Part shown: piece by piece, positions 1 to 9,365 of the stretch
Layout of the letters: each line of letters begins with the position of its first letter
Numbering within the stretch: position 1 is the first letter of the stretch
Origin: Akkermansia muciniphila
GTDB taxonomy: Bacteria; Pseudomonadota; Gammaproteobacteria; Burkholderiales; Burkholderiaceae_C
Assembly (NCBI GenBank): GCA_943331105.2
Contig: CALQKH020000014.1
Span: forward strand, 1 to 64,000
DNA: 64,000 bases
Direction of reading: 5' to 3'
Notes under the pieces: generated by a model
Databases searched by the model: none
Told to the model about the DNA's origin: nothing
What the model saw: only the letters and a program-made list of their open reading frames with translations
Position numbers and translations under genes: made by a program

Positions 1-144
1 GGAAGGCCGGTCTGCTGGTTGAAGCAAAGGGGCATCTCAAATCAGCATCGGACAGGTTCAAAAGCTGAGAAACCTTGGGACGACTGACGGGATTCTGGCA
101 TTCGCAAGAGTATTTTTTGGGCTCATGTTGGTGTGCAGCATCGC
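1..144. other. left edge, no gene assigned
   Basis: I see no complete gene here. Frame 3 stays open from the window edge to a TGA at 66-68 (about 21 codons), so this could be the last codons of a gene entering from the left, but the stretch is too short to identify. From about 110 to 144 there is weak resemblance to the sequence just before the second repeat copy (2106-2150). Confidence 0.3.
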
Positions 145-360
145 ATAAAAACGCGTGTAATCGGTACGGTTCAAATTCAGGTTTTGAACGGGCTAAGTCA
201 AGAGGTTTTGAGCAGAAAGCCGTCTCAACAGTTCGATCACCCTTTAAAAGGGTGACTTTCTTCAAGATCGGGGAAAGCTTGAGAAGAAAAAATTCAATCA
301 GATCAACAACTTACAAACAGGCGGTTGAAGGATTGAAATATTGAAAGAAGTCGCTGGCGG
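145..360. repeat. direct repeat copy 1, flanks metal-resistance pair
   Basis: These 216 bp recur ungapped at 2151-2366. I counted 24 mismatches by hand, about 89% identity. The copy carries a short inverted repeat (TCACCC...GGGTGA around 237-255) and a TTTCTTC/GAAGAAA pairing, both retained in the second copy. It ends in TGGCGG, the same six bases that form the 3' end (CCGCCA) of the tRNA-Ser gene beside copy 2. The span is open in one frame (75-344), but differences between the copies are mostly amino-acid changing, so I do not treat it as a gene. Confidence 0.85.
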
Positions 361-557
361 GGCAGAACATACCTCATCACAAACCGCCTAAGTTTTTGAT
401 GGGCAAGCAAATCAAGCACTTGGTGTCCGGTTCAAGTTTCTAAATGTTGAGACAGCTAATGGTTGCTGCATACTGCCAATTGGACTTGATCTTGAACTGC
501 CTGTCCTTTCGCAGTGACTAAGAGTGAGCTTAGGCCCAAATCAAGCGAGGAACAACT
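361..557. other. intergenic, nothing recognised
   Basis: This stretch lies between repeat copy 1 and the 3' end of the minus-strand MerR gene. I found no convincing coding frame, terminator hairpin or insertion-sequence end in it. Confidence 0.4.
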
Positions 558-989
558 TCAATCCAAAATGGCATGGCACGCGCAGGCTTCGCCATGGGCC
601 GCAGACACTAACTCGGTCAAGATGCCGCAGGCGTGGGTCCCGCGCTCCTCAGTGCAACGCGCCCGAAGTTGCAATAACTGTTTTTCCAGTGCTTTCATGC
701 TCTGCAGACGTGCTCGTACTTTAGCCAACTGCTGATCGACCAACAAATTAACATCCTCACACCCTTCGCCGGGCTGATCGACAAAACCCAGTAATAGGGC
801 CACTTGGCTGAGGGACATTTCCAGTGCGCGGCAATGGCGGATGAAGGAAAGCCGCTCTAGGTGGGTGTTGTCATAGTCTCGATAGCCATTCTCTTTACGG
901 TCAGGCTCTGGCAAAAGGCCCTGTTTTTCATAGTAGCGGATGGTTTCAATGTCGACACCTGTGGCACTGGAAAGCTGTTTGATCTGCAT
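558..989 (-). CDS. cadR: MerR-family Cd(II)/Pb(II)-responsive regulator (CadR/PbrR-like)
   Basis: This 143-residue metal sensor is expected to twist the promoter of the divergent transporter and switch it on when Cd(II) or Pb(II) binds. The N-terminus (MQIKQLSSATGVDIETIRYY) is a standard MerR winged helix. A coiled-coil dimer helix follows at about residues 80-115. Candidate metal ligands are Cys77, Cys112 and Cys121, close to the Cys77/112/119 set known for CadR, plus a C-terminal CACH. I chose the ATG at 989 over an upstream GTG at 998 because family members begin at MQIKQL. The exact metal is inferred from the cysteine pattern; a Zn or Co sensor is less likely. Confidence 0.88.
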   Translation of the reverse strand: MQIKQLSSATGVDIETIRYYEKQGLLPEPDRKENGYRDYDNTHLERLSFIRHCRALEMSLSQVALLLGFVDQPGEGCEDVNLLVDQQLAKVRARLQSMKALEKQLLQLRARCTEERGTHACGILTELVSAAHGEACACHAILD

Positions 990-1012
990 AGAACGCACTC
1001 CTCAAAAAGATC

Positions 1013-1043
1013 TTGACACTGTAGCAGCTACAGGGTTTCAAAT
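1013..1043 (+). promoter_or_regulatory. MerR-type promoter/operator of the metal transporter
   Basis: A -35 box TTGACA (1013-1018) is followed by the near-perfect dyad CTGTAGCAGCTACAG (1019-1033) and a -10-like TCAAAT (1038-1043). The spacer is 19 bp. An over-long spacer with the dyad between the boxes is the hallmark of MerR-activated promoters, and the layout closely resembles known cad/pbr operators. It lies in the 78-bp gap between the two divergent genes. Confidence 0.85.
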
Positions 1044-1067
1044 GCTTACTTTGCAAAGGAAATCAAA

Positions 1068-2081
1068 ATGTCAGGTCATAGCTGCGAACACGAAATGCCC
1101 GCACCCCATCAGATAGTCAACCTGGGGCGCTACCGCAAAGTGCTTTGGATTGCATTGGGTGTAAACCTGGCGATGTTCCTCGTGGAAATTGCGGCCGGCC
1201 TAGCGTCGCAGTCCCTGTCACTTCAGGCGGATGCCATTGACTTTGCGGGGGACGCAATGAACTATGGCGTATCACTAGCGATACTGACTTCAGCACTATC
1301 GTGGCGTGCCTACGCCGCGATTGGCAAGGCGATCAGCATGATGGCCTTTGGCCTGATCATCCTTGGACAAGCTTTGTGGGCCGTATGGCGCGGCAGCGTA
1401 CCCGACGCCGCCGCCATGGGCGCAGTGGCCACATTGGCCCTCGTAGCCAACGTCGGCGTTGCTTGGATGCTTTACGCGTTTCGCGAGGGTGATGCCAACA
1501 TGCGTAGCGTATGGTTGTGCTCGCGCAATGATGCAATCGGCAATTTGGCTGTAATTGCTGCGGCGGTAGGCGTCTTTGGCACGAGCCGCGCCTGGCCGGA
1601 CTTAGCTGTAGCGAGTTTGATGGCCGCCTTGGCGCTGAGCAGCGGATGGACTGTATTACGGCACGCACGCCGCGAGATGCGGGGCAAAGCCGCGACCGAT
1701 TTTGGAACTATGCAAACTAAAGAGACAACGGACCAAGGATTGCAGCAAACGACCTATAAAACGCTACGCACCCAAGCCCGCAAATGCACAGACCTTCCAG
1801 AGAAGTGGCTGTTACTGCAGGCTGCACACATCGTAGGACAGTGCTTTTTTTGGCTTCATATAGATAGCCACATCCAAATGCTGCAGCTGGCATTGCGAAC
1901 GCGAGACGGGCGTGAAGCTTTGGGTCAAATTTTTCGCCTAAGCCTTGTCCCATTCGGACACCTATTGGGGCGTCTCCCCATTGGCAATCCCGGCACGGCA
2001 GATGTAAGTGCTTTTTCGACTAAGGAGATTCCTCACAGGTTGAGAAAATTGATTGCCAATGCCAAGATGCTGGCCGAATAA
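1068..2081 (+). CDS. CDF-type cation transporter with foreign C-terminal tail
   Basis: This inner-membrane heavy-metal efflux protein is the probable target of the adjacent MerR regulator. Residues 1-205 form a short CDF transporter: a His/Cys-rich N-terminus, about six membrane helices, the metal-site stretch LQADAIDFAGDAMNY (residues 52-66) and CSRNDAIGN (151-159). Relatives I recall end shortly after the last helix, at around 205-215 residues. This ORF continues another 130 residues or so without membrane helices or recognisable domain, which suggests fusion to unrelated DNA at about 1683. The start ATG follows AAGGAAA. Transport function is likely intact; the tail is probably a by-product of rearrangement. 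Confidence 0.82.
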   Translation: MSGHSCEHEMPAPHQIVNLGRYRKVLWIALGVNLAMFLVEIAAGLASQSLSLQADAIDFAGDAMNYGVSLAILTSALSWRAYAAIGKAISMMAFGLIILGQALWAVWRGSVPDAAAMGAVATLALVANVGVAWMLYAFREGDANMRSVWLCSRNDAIGNLAVIAAAVGVFGTSRAWPDLAVASLMAALALSSGWTVLRHARREMRGKAATDFGTMQTKETTDQGLQQTTYKTLRTQARKCTDLPEKWLLLQAAHIVGQCFFWLHIDSHIQMLQLALRTRDGREALGQIFRLSLVPFGHLLGRLPIGNPGTADVSAFSTKEIPHRLRKLIANAKMLAE

Positions 2082-2150
2082 TGGAAATATCAGGTTCAGG
2101 CCATCTCAAGAACACTTTTTTGAATGGTCACTATGGAGGGCCTGCATCAA
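2082..2150. other. short intergenic before repeat copy 2
   Basis: This is the segment between the transporter stop and the strongly conserved repeat. It shows only weak similarity to 75-144, so the two copies may once have been longer on the left side. Confidence 0.3.
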
Positions 2151-2366
2151 ATAAAACCGCGTGCAATCGGTACGGTTCAAATTTGGGTTTTGAACGCGCT
2201 TGGTCAAGAGGTTTTGAGCAGAAAGCCGTCTCAACAGTTCGAGTACCCCATCAAAGGGGGACTTTCTTCAAGAACGCGGGAGGCTTTGGAAGAAAAAATT
2301 CAATCAGATCAATCACTTGCAAACAGGCGTTTGAAGGATTGAAATATTGAAAGAAGTCACTGGCGG
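2151..2366. repeat. direct repeat copy 2, abutting tRNA-Ser
   Basis: This is the second copy of the 216-bp repeat, offset by 2006 bp from copy 1. Its last six bases are the 3' end of the tRNA-Ser gene, so in this copy the repeat is the immediate downstream flank of the tRNA. The hairpin region has changed sequence and register (GTACCCC...GGGGGAC) yet still folds, which hints at selection on RNA structure or at terminator function for the tRNA transcript. Confidence 0.85.
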
Positions 2367-2453
2367 AAACGGAGGGATTCGAACCCTCGATGAGGCTCTA
2401 CACCCCATACTCCCTTAGCAGGGGAGCACCTTCGGCCACTCGGTCACGTTTCC
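2361..2453 (-). tRNA. tRNA-Ser (anticodon GCU)
   Basis: The minus strand reads GGAAACG...CGTTTCC-G-CCA, a 7-bp acceptor stem with encoded CCA. It has a T-arm GGTTCGAATCC, a long class II variable arm and the anticodon loop CTGCTAA, giving GCU (serine, AGC/AGU codons). Length is 93 nt. It lies 18 bp downstream of the lysC stop on the same strand. Confidence 0.95.
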
Positions 2454-2471
2454 AGTGAATCAAATTATAAC

Positions 2472-3734
2472 TTAGGCTTGATCCAGATCGAAGGCTTTGT
2501 GCAAGGCGCGCACAGCCAACTCCATGTATTTTTCATCGATCACAACCGAAGTTTTGATTTCAGATGTCGAGATCATCTGGATGTTGATGCCTTCTTCGCT
2601 CAAACTGCGGAACATCTTGCTGGCCACACCCACATGGCTGCGCATGCCAATGCCCACGATCGACACTTTGCAGATCTTGGCATCGCCCAAAACCTCGGCA
2701 GCACCCAAGGCTGGCAAGACTTTTTCCTTGAGCAGGTCAAGGGTCTTGGCGAAGTCGTTACGGTGCACGGTGAAGCTGAAGTCGGTTTTACCGTCCTTGC
2801 TCAGGTTCTGGATGATCACATCGACTTCGATGTTGGCATCGGCCACAGCGCCCAAGATTTGGTAGGCGATACCGGGCTTGTCGGGCACGCCCACCACAGA
2901 GATTTTGGCTTCGTCGCGGTTGAATGCGATGCCGGATACGACGGCTTGTTCCATTTGTTCGTCTTCCTCAAAAGTGATCAGGGTGCCGGATGCGGCTTCT
3001 TCGTTGATGTCGATGTCCCAAGGCGTGAAGCTGGACAGCACACGCATGGGCACTTTGTATTTGCCCGCAAATTCGACCGAACGGATTTGCAAGACCTTGG
3101 AGCCAAGCGACGCCATTTCCAGCATCTCTTCAAAGCTCACGGTGTGCAGGCGACGGGCTTCGGGCACCACGCGGGGGTCGGTGGTGTAAACGCCGTCTAC
3201 GTCGGTGTAGATCAGGCATTCGTCGGCTTTGAGGGCAGCTGCCACGGCCACAGCCGAGGTGTCAGAGCCACCACGACCAAGCGTGGTGATGTTGCCGTTG
3301 TCGTCCACACCCTGAAAGCCGGTGATGATGACGACCTTGCCGGCGTTCAGATCGGCCATGACCTTTTCGTCATCGATCGACTGGATGCGCGCTTTGGTGA
3401 AGGCGTCGTTGGTTTTGATGGCGACTTGCCAACCGGCATAACTGACCGAGGGCTGGCCTTCGGATTGCAACGCAATGGCCAGCAGAGCTGACGAGGCCTG
3501 CTCGCCGGTGGAAGCCAGCATGTCGAGTTCGCGGCTGTAAGTGTTGTCAGGCTTGGCGGGGGCCAGCTCTTTGGCCAGGCCCAGCAGGCGGTTGGTTTCG
3601 CCGCTCATGGCGCTGGGCACCACCACGATCTGGTGGCCAGCGCGTGCCCATTTGGCCACGCGCTTGGCAACATTCCGAATGCGCTCGGTCGAGCCCATTG
3701 AAGTGCCGCCGTATTTGTGAACGATCAAAGCCAT
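2472..3734 (-). CDS. lysC: aspartate kinase
   Basis: LysC phosphorylates aspartate, the first step toward lysine, threonine and methionine. The kinase domain starts with KYGGTSMG (residues 7-14) and contains [10 protein letters not shown] (152-161) and [12 protein letters not shown] (177-188). Two ACT domains, roughly residues 265-420, should give feedback control by lysine and/or threonine. The length of 420 fits the monofunctional class. It is the last gene of the minus-strand run from cysS, with a 173-bp gap behind tilS that could hold its own promoter. Confidence 0.97.
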   Translation of the reverse strand: MALIVHKYGGTSMGSTERIRNVAKRVAKWARAGHQIVVVPSAMSGETNRLLGLAKELAPAKPDNTYSRELDMLASTGEQASSALLAIALQSEGQPSVSYAGWQVAIKTNDAFTKARIQSIDDEKVMADLNAGKVVIITGFQGVDDNGNITTLGRGGSDTSAVAVAAALKADECLIYTDVDGVYTTDPRVVPEARRLHTVSFEEMLEMASLGSKVLQIRSVEFAGKYKVPMRVLSSFTPWDIDINEEAASGTLITFEEDEQMEQAVVSGIAFNRDEAKISVVGVPDKPGIAYQILGAVADANIEVDVIIQNLSKDGKTDFSFTVHRNDFAKTLDLLKEKVLPALGAAEVLGDAKICKVSIVGIGMRSHVGVASKMFRSLSEEGINIQMISTSEIKTSVVIDEKYMELAVRALHKAFDLDQA

Positions 3735-3907
3735 GTGTAATGCTGAAAAGAAAAATGAAACTGGTCAGCCAGAATTAAAAAACTGATTACCAGACTCGGA
3801 AAAACCCTCGATTGTACCCATCGGCCTGACTGTTTCTTGACCCCATATGCTTTGTGCCAGCACTGTGTTTGGCCAGTGAGTGTGTCGTGTGACCTTTTAA
3901 ATCGAGG

Positions 3908-4864
3908 TCAAGCGCTGTGCCAAACCAAGTGCGCCGCGTCTCGCTCGACAAAACCCTGCCCGACTTTCAGGTGCAGCCGATGGCCTCGGGTGGTGCAGGC
4001 CTCGATTTGACCGAGCAATTCGTTCAACTGGGCGGTGCTGGGCGTGGTGCCATGCTCCTGCCGCAACCAGTGGCGAAGCACCAAGGCTTGACGGGCACGG
4101 CTGAGTTGCTGCACAGCCTGGATGCGGGGGGGGATACCGACCTCGGCAAGGTCTTGCGCAGCCACTTCGTTCAAAACTTCTTGCGCTTGAGCGGCGTGCG
4201 CTGCGCTCCGTGCAAAAGTTTCGCGGAAGGCGGGTAAGGCATGGGCCAAAGCAGGAACAACTTGTGCGCGAATGCGGTTGCGGGTGAACTTTTCATCGCT
4301 GTTGCTGGGGTCTTCGATCCAGTCTTGGCCTTGGCTGCGCAGCCATTCCCGCACCGCTGCGCCTGGCACGCCTAGCCAAGGACGGTGCCAATTCAGGCCC
4401 TGCCGCTGCCAGTGGACAGGCATGCTGGCCAGTCCCGGCAAACCGGCACCACGCGACAGCGCAATGAGCAAAGTTTCGACTTGGTCGTCAGCGTGCTGCG
4501 CCAAAACCACATCGCGCACTTCGGGCCAATCGGTGTCAAGGGCTTCGGCCAGTGCGGTGTAGCGGGCTTGGCGGGCAGCGTCTTCAGGGCTTTGGCCCGG
4601 AGCGTGCCGCGCTTGCACCCGACGAACGACAAGCGGTACGCCCAGCTGCTCACAAAGCAAGGTGCAGTGCGACTCAAAAACATCGGCGGCCGCTTGCAAA
4701 CCATGGTGAATGTGCACCGCCCTCACCTGACCCGGCCAGCGATGGGCGCAAGCCAACAGCAAGGCCACTGAATCGGCTCCACCACTCAAGGCCACAGCAA
4801 AAGGAAGGCCAGGGCTGAATTGAGCCAAGGCCTGTTCGGGCATTTTTGCGGTGTGTGACGTCAT
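3908..4864 (-). CDS. tilS: tRNA(Ile)-lysidine synthase
   Basis: TilS modifies C34 of the CAU-anticodon tRNA-Ile to lysidine so that it reads AUA. The ATP-pyrophosphatase loop SGGADS sits at residues 27-32, and the family's IEDPSNSDEKFTRNRIR segment is present. At 318 residues it is about 110 shorter than the E. coli enzyme and lacks most of the C-terminal tRNA-binding domain; short forms also occur in other betaproteobacteria. It lies 29 bp after accA on the same strand. Confidence 0.93.
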   Translation of the reverse strand: MTSHTAKMPEQALAQFSPGLPFAVALSGGADSVALLLACAHRWPGQVRAVHIHHGLQAAADVFESHCTLLCEQLGVPLVVRRVQARHAPGQSPEDAARQARYTALAEALDTDWPEVRDVVLAQHADDQVETLLIALSRGAGLPGLASMPVHWQRQGLNWHRPWLGVPGAAVREWLRSQGQDWIEDPSNSDEKFTRNRIRAQVVPALAHALPAFRETFARSAAHAAQAQEVLNEVAAQDLAEVGIPPRIQAVQQLSRARQALVLRHWLRQEHGTTPSTAQLNELLGQIEACTTRGHRLHLKVGQGFVERDAAHLVWHSA

Positions 4865-4893
4865 GCTTGAAGCCTAAAGGCTCCGCAGCTTGT

Positions 4894-5868
4894 TTACTTG
4901 CCTGCTTTGGTATCGGTGAAACGGCCGTAGCTGTTCAGTCTCTCATAGCGGCGATCCAGCAACTCTTTGGGCTTCAGGTCGGCCACTTGACGCCATGCTT
5001 CACCCAGCGCACGTTTGAGAAAAGCCACCATTTGCTCGGTATCTCGATGGGCGCCGCCAATGGGTTCATTGACGATTTTGTCAATCAAACCCAAGGCTTT
5101 GAGTCGGTGCGCCGTGATGCCCAAGGCGTCTGCGGCGGTTTCGGCTTTTTCGCTGGTTTTCCACAAAATGGAGGCGCAGCCTTCCGGGCTGATGACCGAA
5201 TACACAGAATACTGCAGCATCAAAACCTGGTCGGCCACCGAAATGGCCAATGCGCCACCCGAGCCGCCTTCGCCAATGATGGTGGTGATGATCGGCACTT
5301 CCAACTGGGCCATCTCGAAGATGTTGCGCCCAATGGCTTCGGACTGGCCGCGCTCTTCTGCGTCGATGCCCGGGTAGGCGCCCGGGGTGTCCACGAAGGT
5401 GAAGACCGGCAACTTGAACTTTTCGGCCGTTTTCATGAGGCGCAACGCTTTGCGGTAACCCTCGGGTTTGCTCATGCCAAAGTTGCGCATGGTGCGCTCT
5501 TTGGTGTCGCGCCCTTTTTGCTGACCCAACACCATGCAAGCTTGGCCATTGAAACGGGCCAACCCACCGACAATCGACAGGTCATCGGCGAAGTGTCGGT
5601 CGCCGTGCATTTCGACAAAATCAGTAAAGATGCCATTGATGTAGTCCAGTGTGTAAGGACGCTCCGGATGGCGAGAAATTTTGGTGACCTGCCAGGGGGT
5701 CAGGTCGCTGTAGATGTCTTTGGTCAGCTGTTGGCTTTTTTTGCTCAGTTGCTCGATTTCGAGGGTGATGTCCACCGCAGACTCGGTTTGCACGTAGCGC
5801 AATTCTTCGATCTTGGCTTCGAGTTCGGCAACGGGTTGCTCAAAGTCGAGAAATGATTTTTTGACCAA
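4894..5868 (-). CDS. accA: acetyl-CoA carboxylase carboxyltransferase subunit alpha
   Basis: This subunit, with AccD, transfers carboxyl from carboxybiotin to acetyl-CoA in the first step of fatty acid synthesis. The 324-residue length is typical. Recognisable blocks are the N-terminal helical region ([18 protein letters not shown]), [20 protein letters not shown] and the oxyanion-hole stretch [13 protein letters not shown]. It lies 47 bp downstream of the DNA glycosylase gene in the same minus-strand run. Confidence 0.97.
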   Translation of the reverse strand: MVKKSFLDFEQPVAELEAKIEELRYVQTESAVDITLEIEQLSKKSQQLTKDIYSDLTPWQVTKISRHPERPYTLDYINGIFTDFVEMHGDRHFADDLSIVGGLARFNGQACMVLGQQKGRDTKERTMRNFGMSKPEGYRKALRLMKTAEKFKLPVFTFVDTPGAYPGIDAEERGQSEAIGRNIFEMAQLEVPIITTIIGEGGSGGALAISVADQVLMLQYSVYSVISPEGCASILWKTSEKAETAADALGITAHRLKALGLIDKIVNEPIGGAHRDTEQMVAFLKRALGEAWRQVADLKPKELLDRRYERLNSYGRFTDTKAGK

Positions 5869-5915
5869 GTTTTACTCCTCAATTCATGATCAGACGGACG
5901 GCCAGCGTCCAGACC

Positions 5916-6566
5916 TCAATACGCGACCGGAACAGGATCCAGGGAGCGCCAAATATACCAAGTCGCCACGGTGGTGTAGGGGCTCCAAGCCTGCGCCACC
6001 TCGCGGGCATCGCTGCGGCTGACCGGCTCACCCGAAAAGTAATTGCGGCTGATGCCATTGATCAAACCCACATCGTCGAGCGGCAACACATTGGGCCGAA
6101 GCAAATGGAAGATCAGGAACATTTCTGCCGTCCAACGGCCAATGCCCCGGATAGCCACCAATTCGTCAATGATGGCTTCGTCGTCCATGTCTTGCCAGGC
6201 CTTAACGTGCAGCGCACCGGAACTGAAGTGAACGGCCAGATCGACCAAATACTCGACTTTGCGCACCGAAAGGCCTGCAGCACGCATGTCGTCTACTTTG
6301 AGCTTGAGAACGGCAGCAGGGGTCATGCGCTTGCTCAGCAAGGCAAAACGATCCCAAACCGTTTGGGCAGCTTTGACAGATATTTGTTGGCCTACGATGG
6401 ACCGTGCCAAGGTCACAAAGGCATCGCCCCGAGTCTCAAGAATGGCGTTGCCAAACTGCGGAATCAGTTTTTTCATGACCCGGTCTTTTTTGGTCAGGTG
6501 CACACAGGCCTCCGCCCAATAAGCGGGCGTGACCGGCATCACCGTGGCGACCGAAGCAGCGTTCAT
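5916..6566 (-). CDS. DNA-3-methyladenine glycosylase II-type (HhH-GPD)
   Basis: This is a base-excision repair glycosylase for alkylated purines. The 216-residue protein carries the HhH-GPD fold: [12 protein letters not shown], the hairpin [16 protein letters not shown] and the catalytic-type Asp in LPLDDVGL. I place the start at 6566 (MNAASV), because its ATG overlaps the cysS stop (ATGA, 6563-6566); the longer ORF starting at 6581 would overlap cysS further. The overlap implies translational coupling to cysS. Confidence 0.9.
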   Translation of the reverse strand: MNAASVATVMPVTPAYWAEACVHLTKKDRVMKKLIPQFGNAILETRGDAFVTLARSIVGQQISVKAAQTVWDRFALLSKRMTPAAVLKLKVDDMRAAGLSVRKVEYLVDLAVHFSSGALHVKAWQDMDDEAIIDELVAIRGIGRWTAEMFLIFHLLRPNVLPLDDVGLINGISRNYFSGEPVSRSDAREVAQAWSPYTTVATWYIWRSLDPVPVAY

Positions 6567-7939
6567 GGCGCAGCCTCCCAAGTGGTACCGGAAGCCGAGT
6601 CTTTGAGCACAATGCCTTGCGCCAGCAAATCGTTGCGGATGCGGTCTGCCTCAGCAAAGTTTTTCGCCTTTTTGGCATCGGCCCGGGCCTGAATTTGCGC
6701 CTGAATGGCCACCTCATTCAAGCCGGCGCCCGCTTGGAGGTAGGTCGTGGGGTCGGTCTGCAGCAAACCCAGCAAGCCACCCAAAGATTTGAGCAGGCCT
6801 GCCCGCTCGGTCGAACCGCTGCGGTTGACTTCGCCTGCCAGCTCAAACAGCACCGCCACCGCTTCGGGGGTACCAAAGTCTTCGTCCATCGCCGCTTTGA
6901 AGCGTGCTGCCAGAGGATCAGCCCAATCCATGCGGACATCGGCAGGCGGTACGGCCTGTAGGGCGGTGTACAGGCGCTTTAAAGCGCCTTTGGCGTCGTT
7001 GAGGTGCACGTCGCTGTAATTGAGCGAGCTGCGGTAATGGCTGCGCACGATGAAAAAGCGCACGGTCTCCGCGTCGAATTCTTTGAGCACATCGCGGATG
7101 GTGAAAAAGTTGCCCAGGCTTTTGGACATCTTCTCGTTGTCCACATTGATGAAGCCGTTGTGCATCCAAAAGCGCGCCAGAGGCTGGCCGTTGGCGCCTT
7201 CGCTTTGGGCGATCTCGTTTTCGTGGTGCGGAAACTGCAGGTCAGCCCCGCCACCGTGGATGTCAAAGGTCTGGCCCAGCAGCTCGCAGGCCATGGCAGA
7301 GCACTCGATGTGCCAGCCGGGGCGGCCTGTGCCAAAAGGGCTGGCCCATTTCACGTCTTCGGGCTCGGAGGGCTTGGCACTCTTCCAGAGCACAAAGTCT
7401 AGAGGGTCTTGTTTGTCTGTTTCCACCGCCACACGCTCACCGGCATTCAATTCGTCCAATGACTTGCCCGACAACTTGCCGTATCCCACAAACTTGCGCA
7501 CCGAATAGTTCACGTCGCCGTTGCCAGCGCGGTAAGCCAGACCATTTTGCTCCAGCGTGCCAATCATCCTGAGCATCTGGGGCACGTAGTCGGTCGCACG
7601 GGGCTCGTGTTGGGGCCGCTCAATGCCCAGCGCGTCGGCGTCCTGGTGCAGCGCCTCGATCATGCGGTCGGTCAAGCCACGGATGGTTTCGCCATTCTCC
7701 AGGGCACGTTTGATGATCTTGTCGTCGATGTCGGTCACGTTGCGCACATAAGTGACCAGGTAGCCGCTGGCTTTGAGCCAACGTTGAACCACATCGAACG
7801 CGATCATCGAGCGAGCATGGCCCAGATGGCACAGGTCGTACACGGTCATGCCGCACACGTACATGCGCACATGACCGGGCTCGGCGGTTGAAAATTCAGA
7901 GACAGCACGGCTGAGCGTGTTGAAAATGCGCAAACTCAT
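6563..7939 (-). CDS. cysS: cysteine--tRNA ligase
   Basis: CysS charges tRNA-Cys in the cytoplasm. The class I signatures are present: HLGH at residues 38-41 and KMSKSLGNF in the C-terminal half. Zn-binding residues include Cys29, the [10 protein letters not shown] segment and HHENE. The length of 458 matches the family. It is the first gene of the minus-strand run running to lysC; its upstream region is shared with the divergent TPR gene. Confidence 0.98.
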   Translation of the reverse strand: MSLRIFNTLSRAVSEFSTAEPGHVRMYVCGMTVYDLCHLGHARSMIAFDVVQRWLKASGYLVTYVRNVTDIDDKIIKRALENGETIRGLTDRMIEALHQDADALGIERPQHEPRATDYVPQMLRMIGTLEQNGLAYRAGNGDVNYSVRKFVGYGKLSGKSLDELNAGERVAVETDKQDPLDFVLWKSAKPSEPEDVKWASPFGTGRPGWHIECSAMACELLGQTFDIHGGGADLQFPHHENEIAQSEGANGQPLARFWMHNGFINVDNEKMSKSLGNFFTIRDVLKEFDAETVRFFIVRSHYRSSLNYSDVHLNDAKGALKRLYTALQAVPPADVRMDWADPLAARFKAAMDEDFGTPEAVAVLFELAGEVNRSGSTERAGLLKSLGGLLGLLQTDPTTYLQAGAGLNEVAIQAQIQARADAKKAKNFAEADRIRNDLLAQGIVLKDSASGTTWEAAP

Positions 7940-8197
7940 GTTTGATGAAATGAAGTGGCGGTCAAAATCCGCACGGATCGCGAACAGCCCTTATGAATTC
8001 GGCGGATCTGCACCCAAATGCTCTGGTGAAGTCTGCGAACGCGGAACTGATGAGGGTTTGGGGCAACCAAAAAATCAGGGTGCTCCGTTACAATGGCCGC
8101 TCAGTATATCCCCGTGCCTTGGCGCCAGACGCTCTTTTGGAGTCAGGTTTTGCCTCCTTGACATTTGAGGCACACACCACTAACTTTTCGGGCTCGC

Positions 8198-8704
8198 ATG
8201 CGTACTTGGCTGACCTTGATGGCTTTTTGCACCTTCTGGACCTTGGGTGCCAGTGCAAGAGCAGACATCTACACCGAAGTCAACGCGCTGGTCCAAAGCG
8301 GTCAGTGGCAGCCCGCACAGGCTCTTGCGGAATCCCGCCTCAAAACCACACCAACCGATCCGCAAATGCGGCTTTTGCTCAGCCACATCCAGACAGGATT
8401 GGGACAAACCCAAGCGGCCATGGACACCTTGCGGGCCTTGACCTTGTCTTTCCCTGAGTTGCCCGAGCCGCATAACAACCTTGCGGCATTGTTGGCTCGA
8501 GCCAACCGACATGAAGAGGCCTTGCTGTCATTGCAGGCTGCCGTTCAGGCCCGCCCGGATTACGCTTTGGCCCTTGAAAACATGGGCGACCTCTATTTGG
8601 CATTGGCGGCCCGAGCTTATGGACAAGCGCTCAGCTTGACCCCCTCCTTAAAACGCCTGCAAAACAAACAAGCGAACACCCAACAGGTTTTGAAAGCACC
8701 CTGA
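8198..8704 (+). CDS. periplasmic tetratricopeptide-repeat protein
   Basis: This 168-residue exported scaffold protein has no recognised specific role. Residues 1-23 (MRTWLTLMAFCTFWTLGASARA) form a Sec signal peptide with an Ala-x-Ala-like cleavage site. The rest consists of TPR-like helix pairs with the usual small/aromatic spacing (LLLSHIQTGLGQTQAAMDTL, then PHNNLAALLARANRHEEALL and ALENMGDLYLALAARAY). I prefer the ATG at 8198 to the upstream GTG/ATG because it gives a clean signal peptide. It precedes two cyclophilin genes by 39 bp and may aid periplasmic folding or cell-envelope assembly. Confidence 0.75.
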   Translation: MRTWLTLMAFCTFWTLGASARADIYTEVNALVQSGQWQPAQALAESRLKTTPTDPQMRLLLSHIQTGLGQTQAAMDTLRALTLSFPELPEPHNNLAALLARANRHEEALLSLQAAVQARPDYALALENMGDLYLALAARAYGQALSLTPSLKRLQNKQANTQQVLKAP

Positions 8705-8743
8705 GTTGGCCTCGTCCGATCTGCCCGACATCCCTTCAACGTT

Positions 8744-9361
8744 ATGACCACTTTCTTGAATTCTTCCCGTCGCTTGACCGGCGTTTTGCTCGCCATGGGT
8801 TTGCTTGCGCCCGTTGCCTCTTGGGCTCAAAACCCAGCACCTACCCCAGCGCCCACGAGCAAAGTCCGGATCACCACCTCCATGGGTGACATTGAAGCCG
8901 AGTTGTACGCCGACAAAGCCCCTAAAACTGTGGCCAACTTTGTGCAGTACGTGAACGACAAACACTACGACGGGACGATTTTTCACCGCGTGATCCCGGG
9001 CTTCATGGTGCAAGGCGGCGGCTATGACGCCCAGTACCGTGAGAAGAAAACCCGCGCACCAGTGGCCCATGAGGGCCGACAAGCCCTGGCTGCGGGCCTG
9101 AAAAACACCACCGGCACATTGGCCATGGCCCGCACCAACGATCCGCAATCGGCCACCTCGCAGTTTTTCATCAACGTGGTGGACAACGCGTTTTTGGACC
9201 CCAGTTTTCAGAGCTTCGGCTACACCGTTTTTGGCAAAGTCACGTCTGGTATGGACGTGCTCCAAAAAATCCGCAACACGCCCACGGGTGCAGGCGGCCC
9301 CTTCCCGACCGATGTGCCACGCACGCCGGTCGTCATTCAAACCATCACTTTGTTGAAGTAA
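8744..9361 (+). CDS. ppiA: periplasmic peptidyl-prolyl cis-trans isomerase (cyclophilin A type)
   Basis: This cyclophilin catalyses proline isomerisation in exported proteins. It has an N-terminal signal peptide ending near SWAQ, then the cyclophilin core with [17 protein letters not shown] and [10 protein letters not shown]. Its 205 residues are about 35 longer than the cytoplasmic paralogue downstream, all due to the leader and linker. The stop lies 4 bp before the ppiB start, so the two are co-transcribed. The pair is a clear tandem duplication with one exported copy. Confidence 0.93.
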   Translation: MTTFLNSSRRLTGVLLAMGLLAPVASWAQNPAPTPAPTSKVRITTSMGDIEAELYADKAPKTVANFVQYVNDKHYDGTIFHRVIPGFMVQGGGYDAQYREKKTRAPVAHEGRQALAAGLKNTTGTLAMARTNDPQSATSQFFINVVDNAFLDPSFQSFGYTVFGKVTSGMDVLQKIRNTPTGAGGPFPTDVPRTPVVIQTITLLK

Positions 9362-9365
9362 CACC

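Noticed and set aside
75..2350. Two similar 89-codon frames (75-344 and 2081-2350) that look like a small protein family
   Set aside because: They arise from the direct repeat. Most differences between the copies change the amino acid, there is no ribosome site, and the similarity continues past the stop codon.
4846..5856. 336-codon plus-strand frame opposite accA
   Set aside because: It is an antisense shadow of accA.
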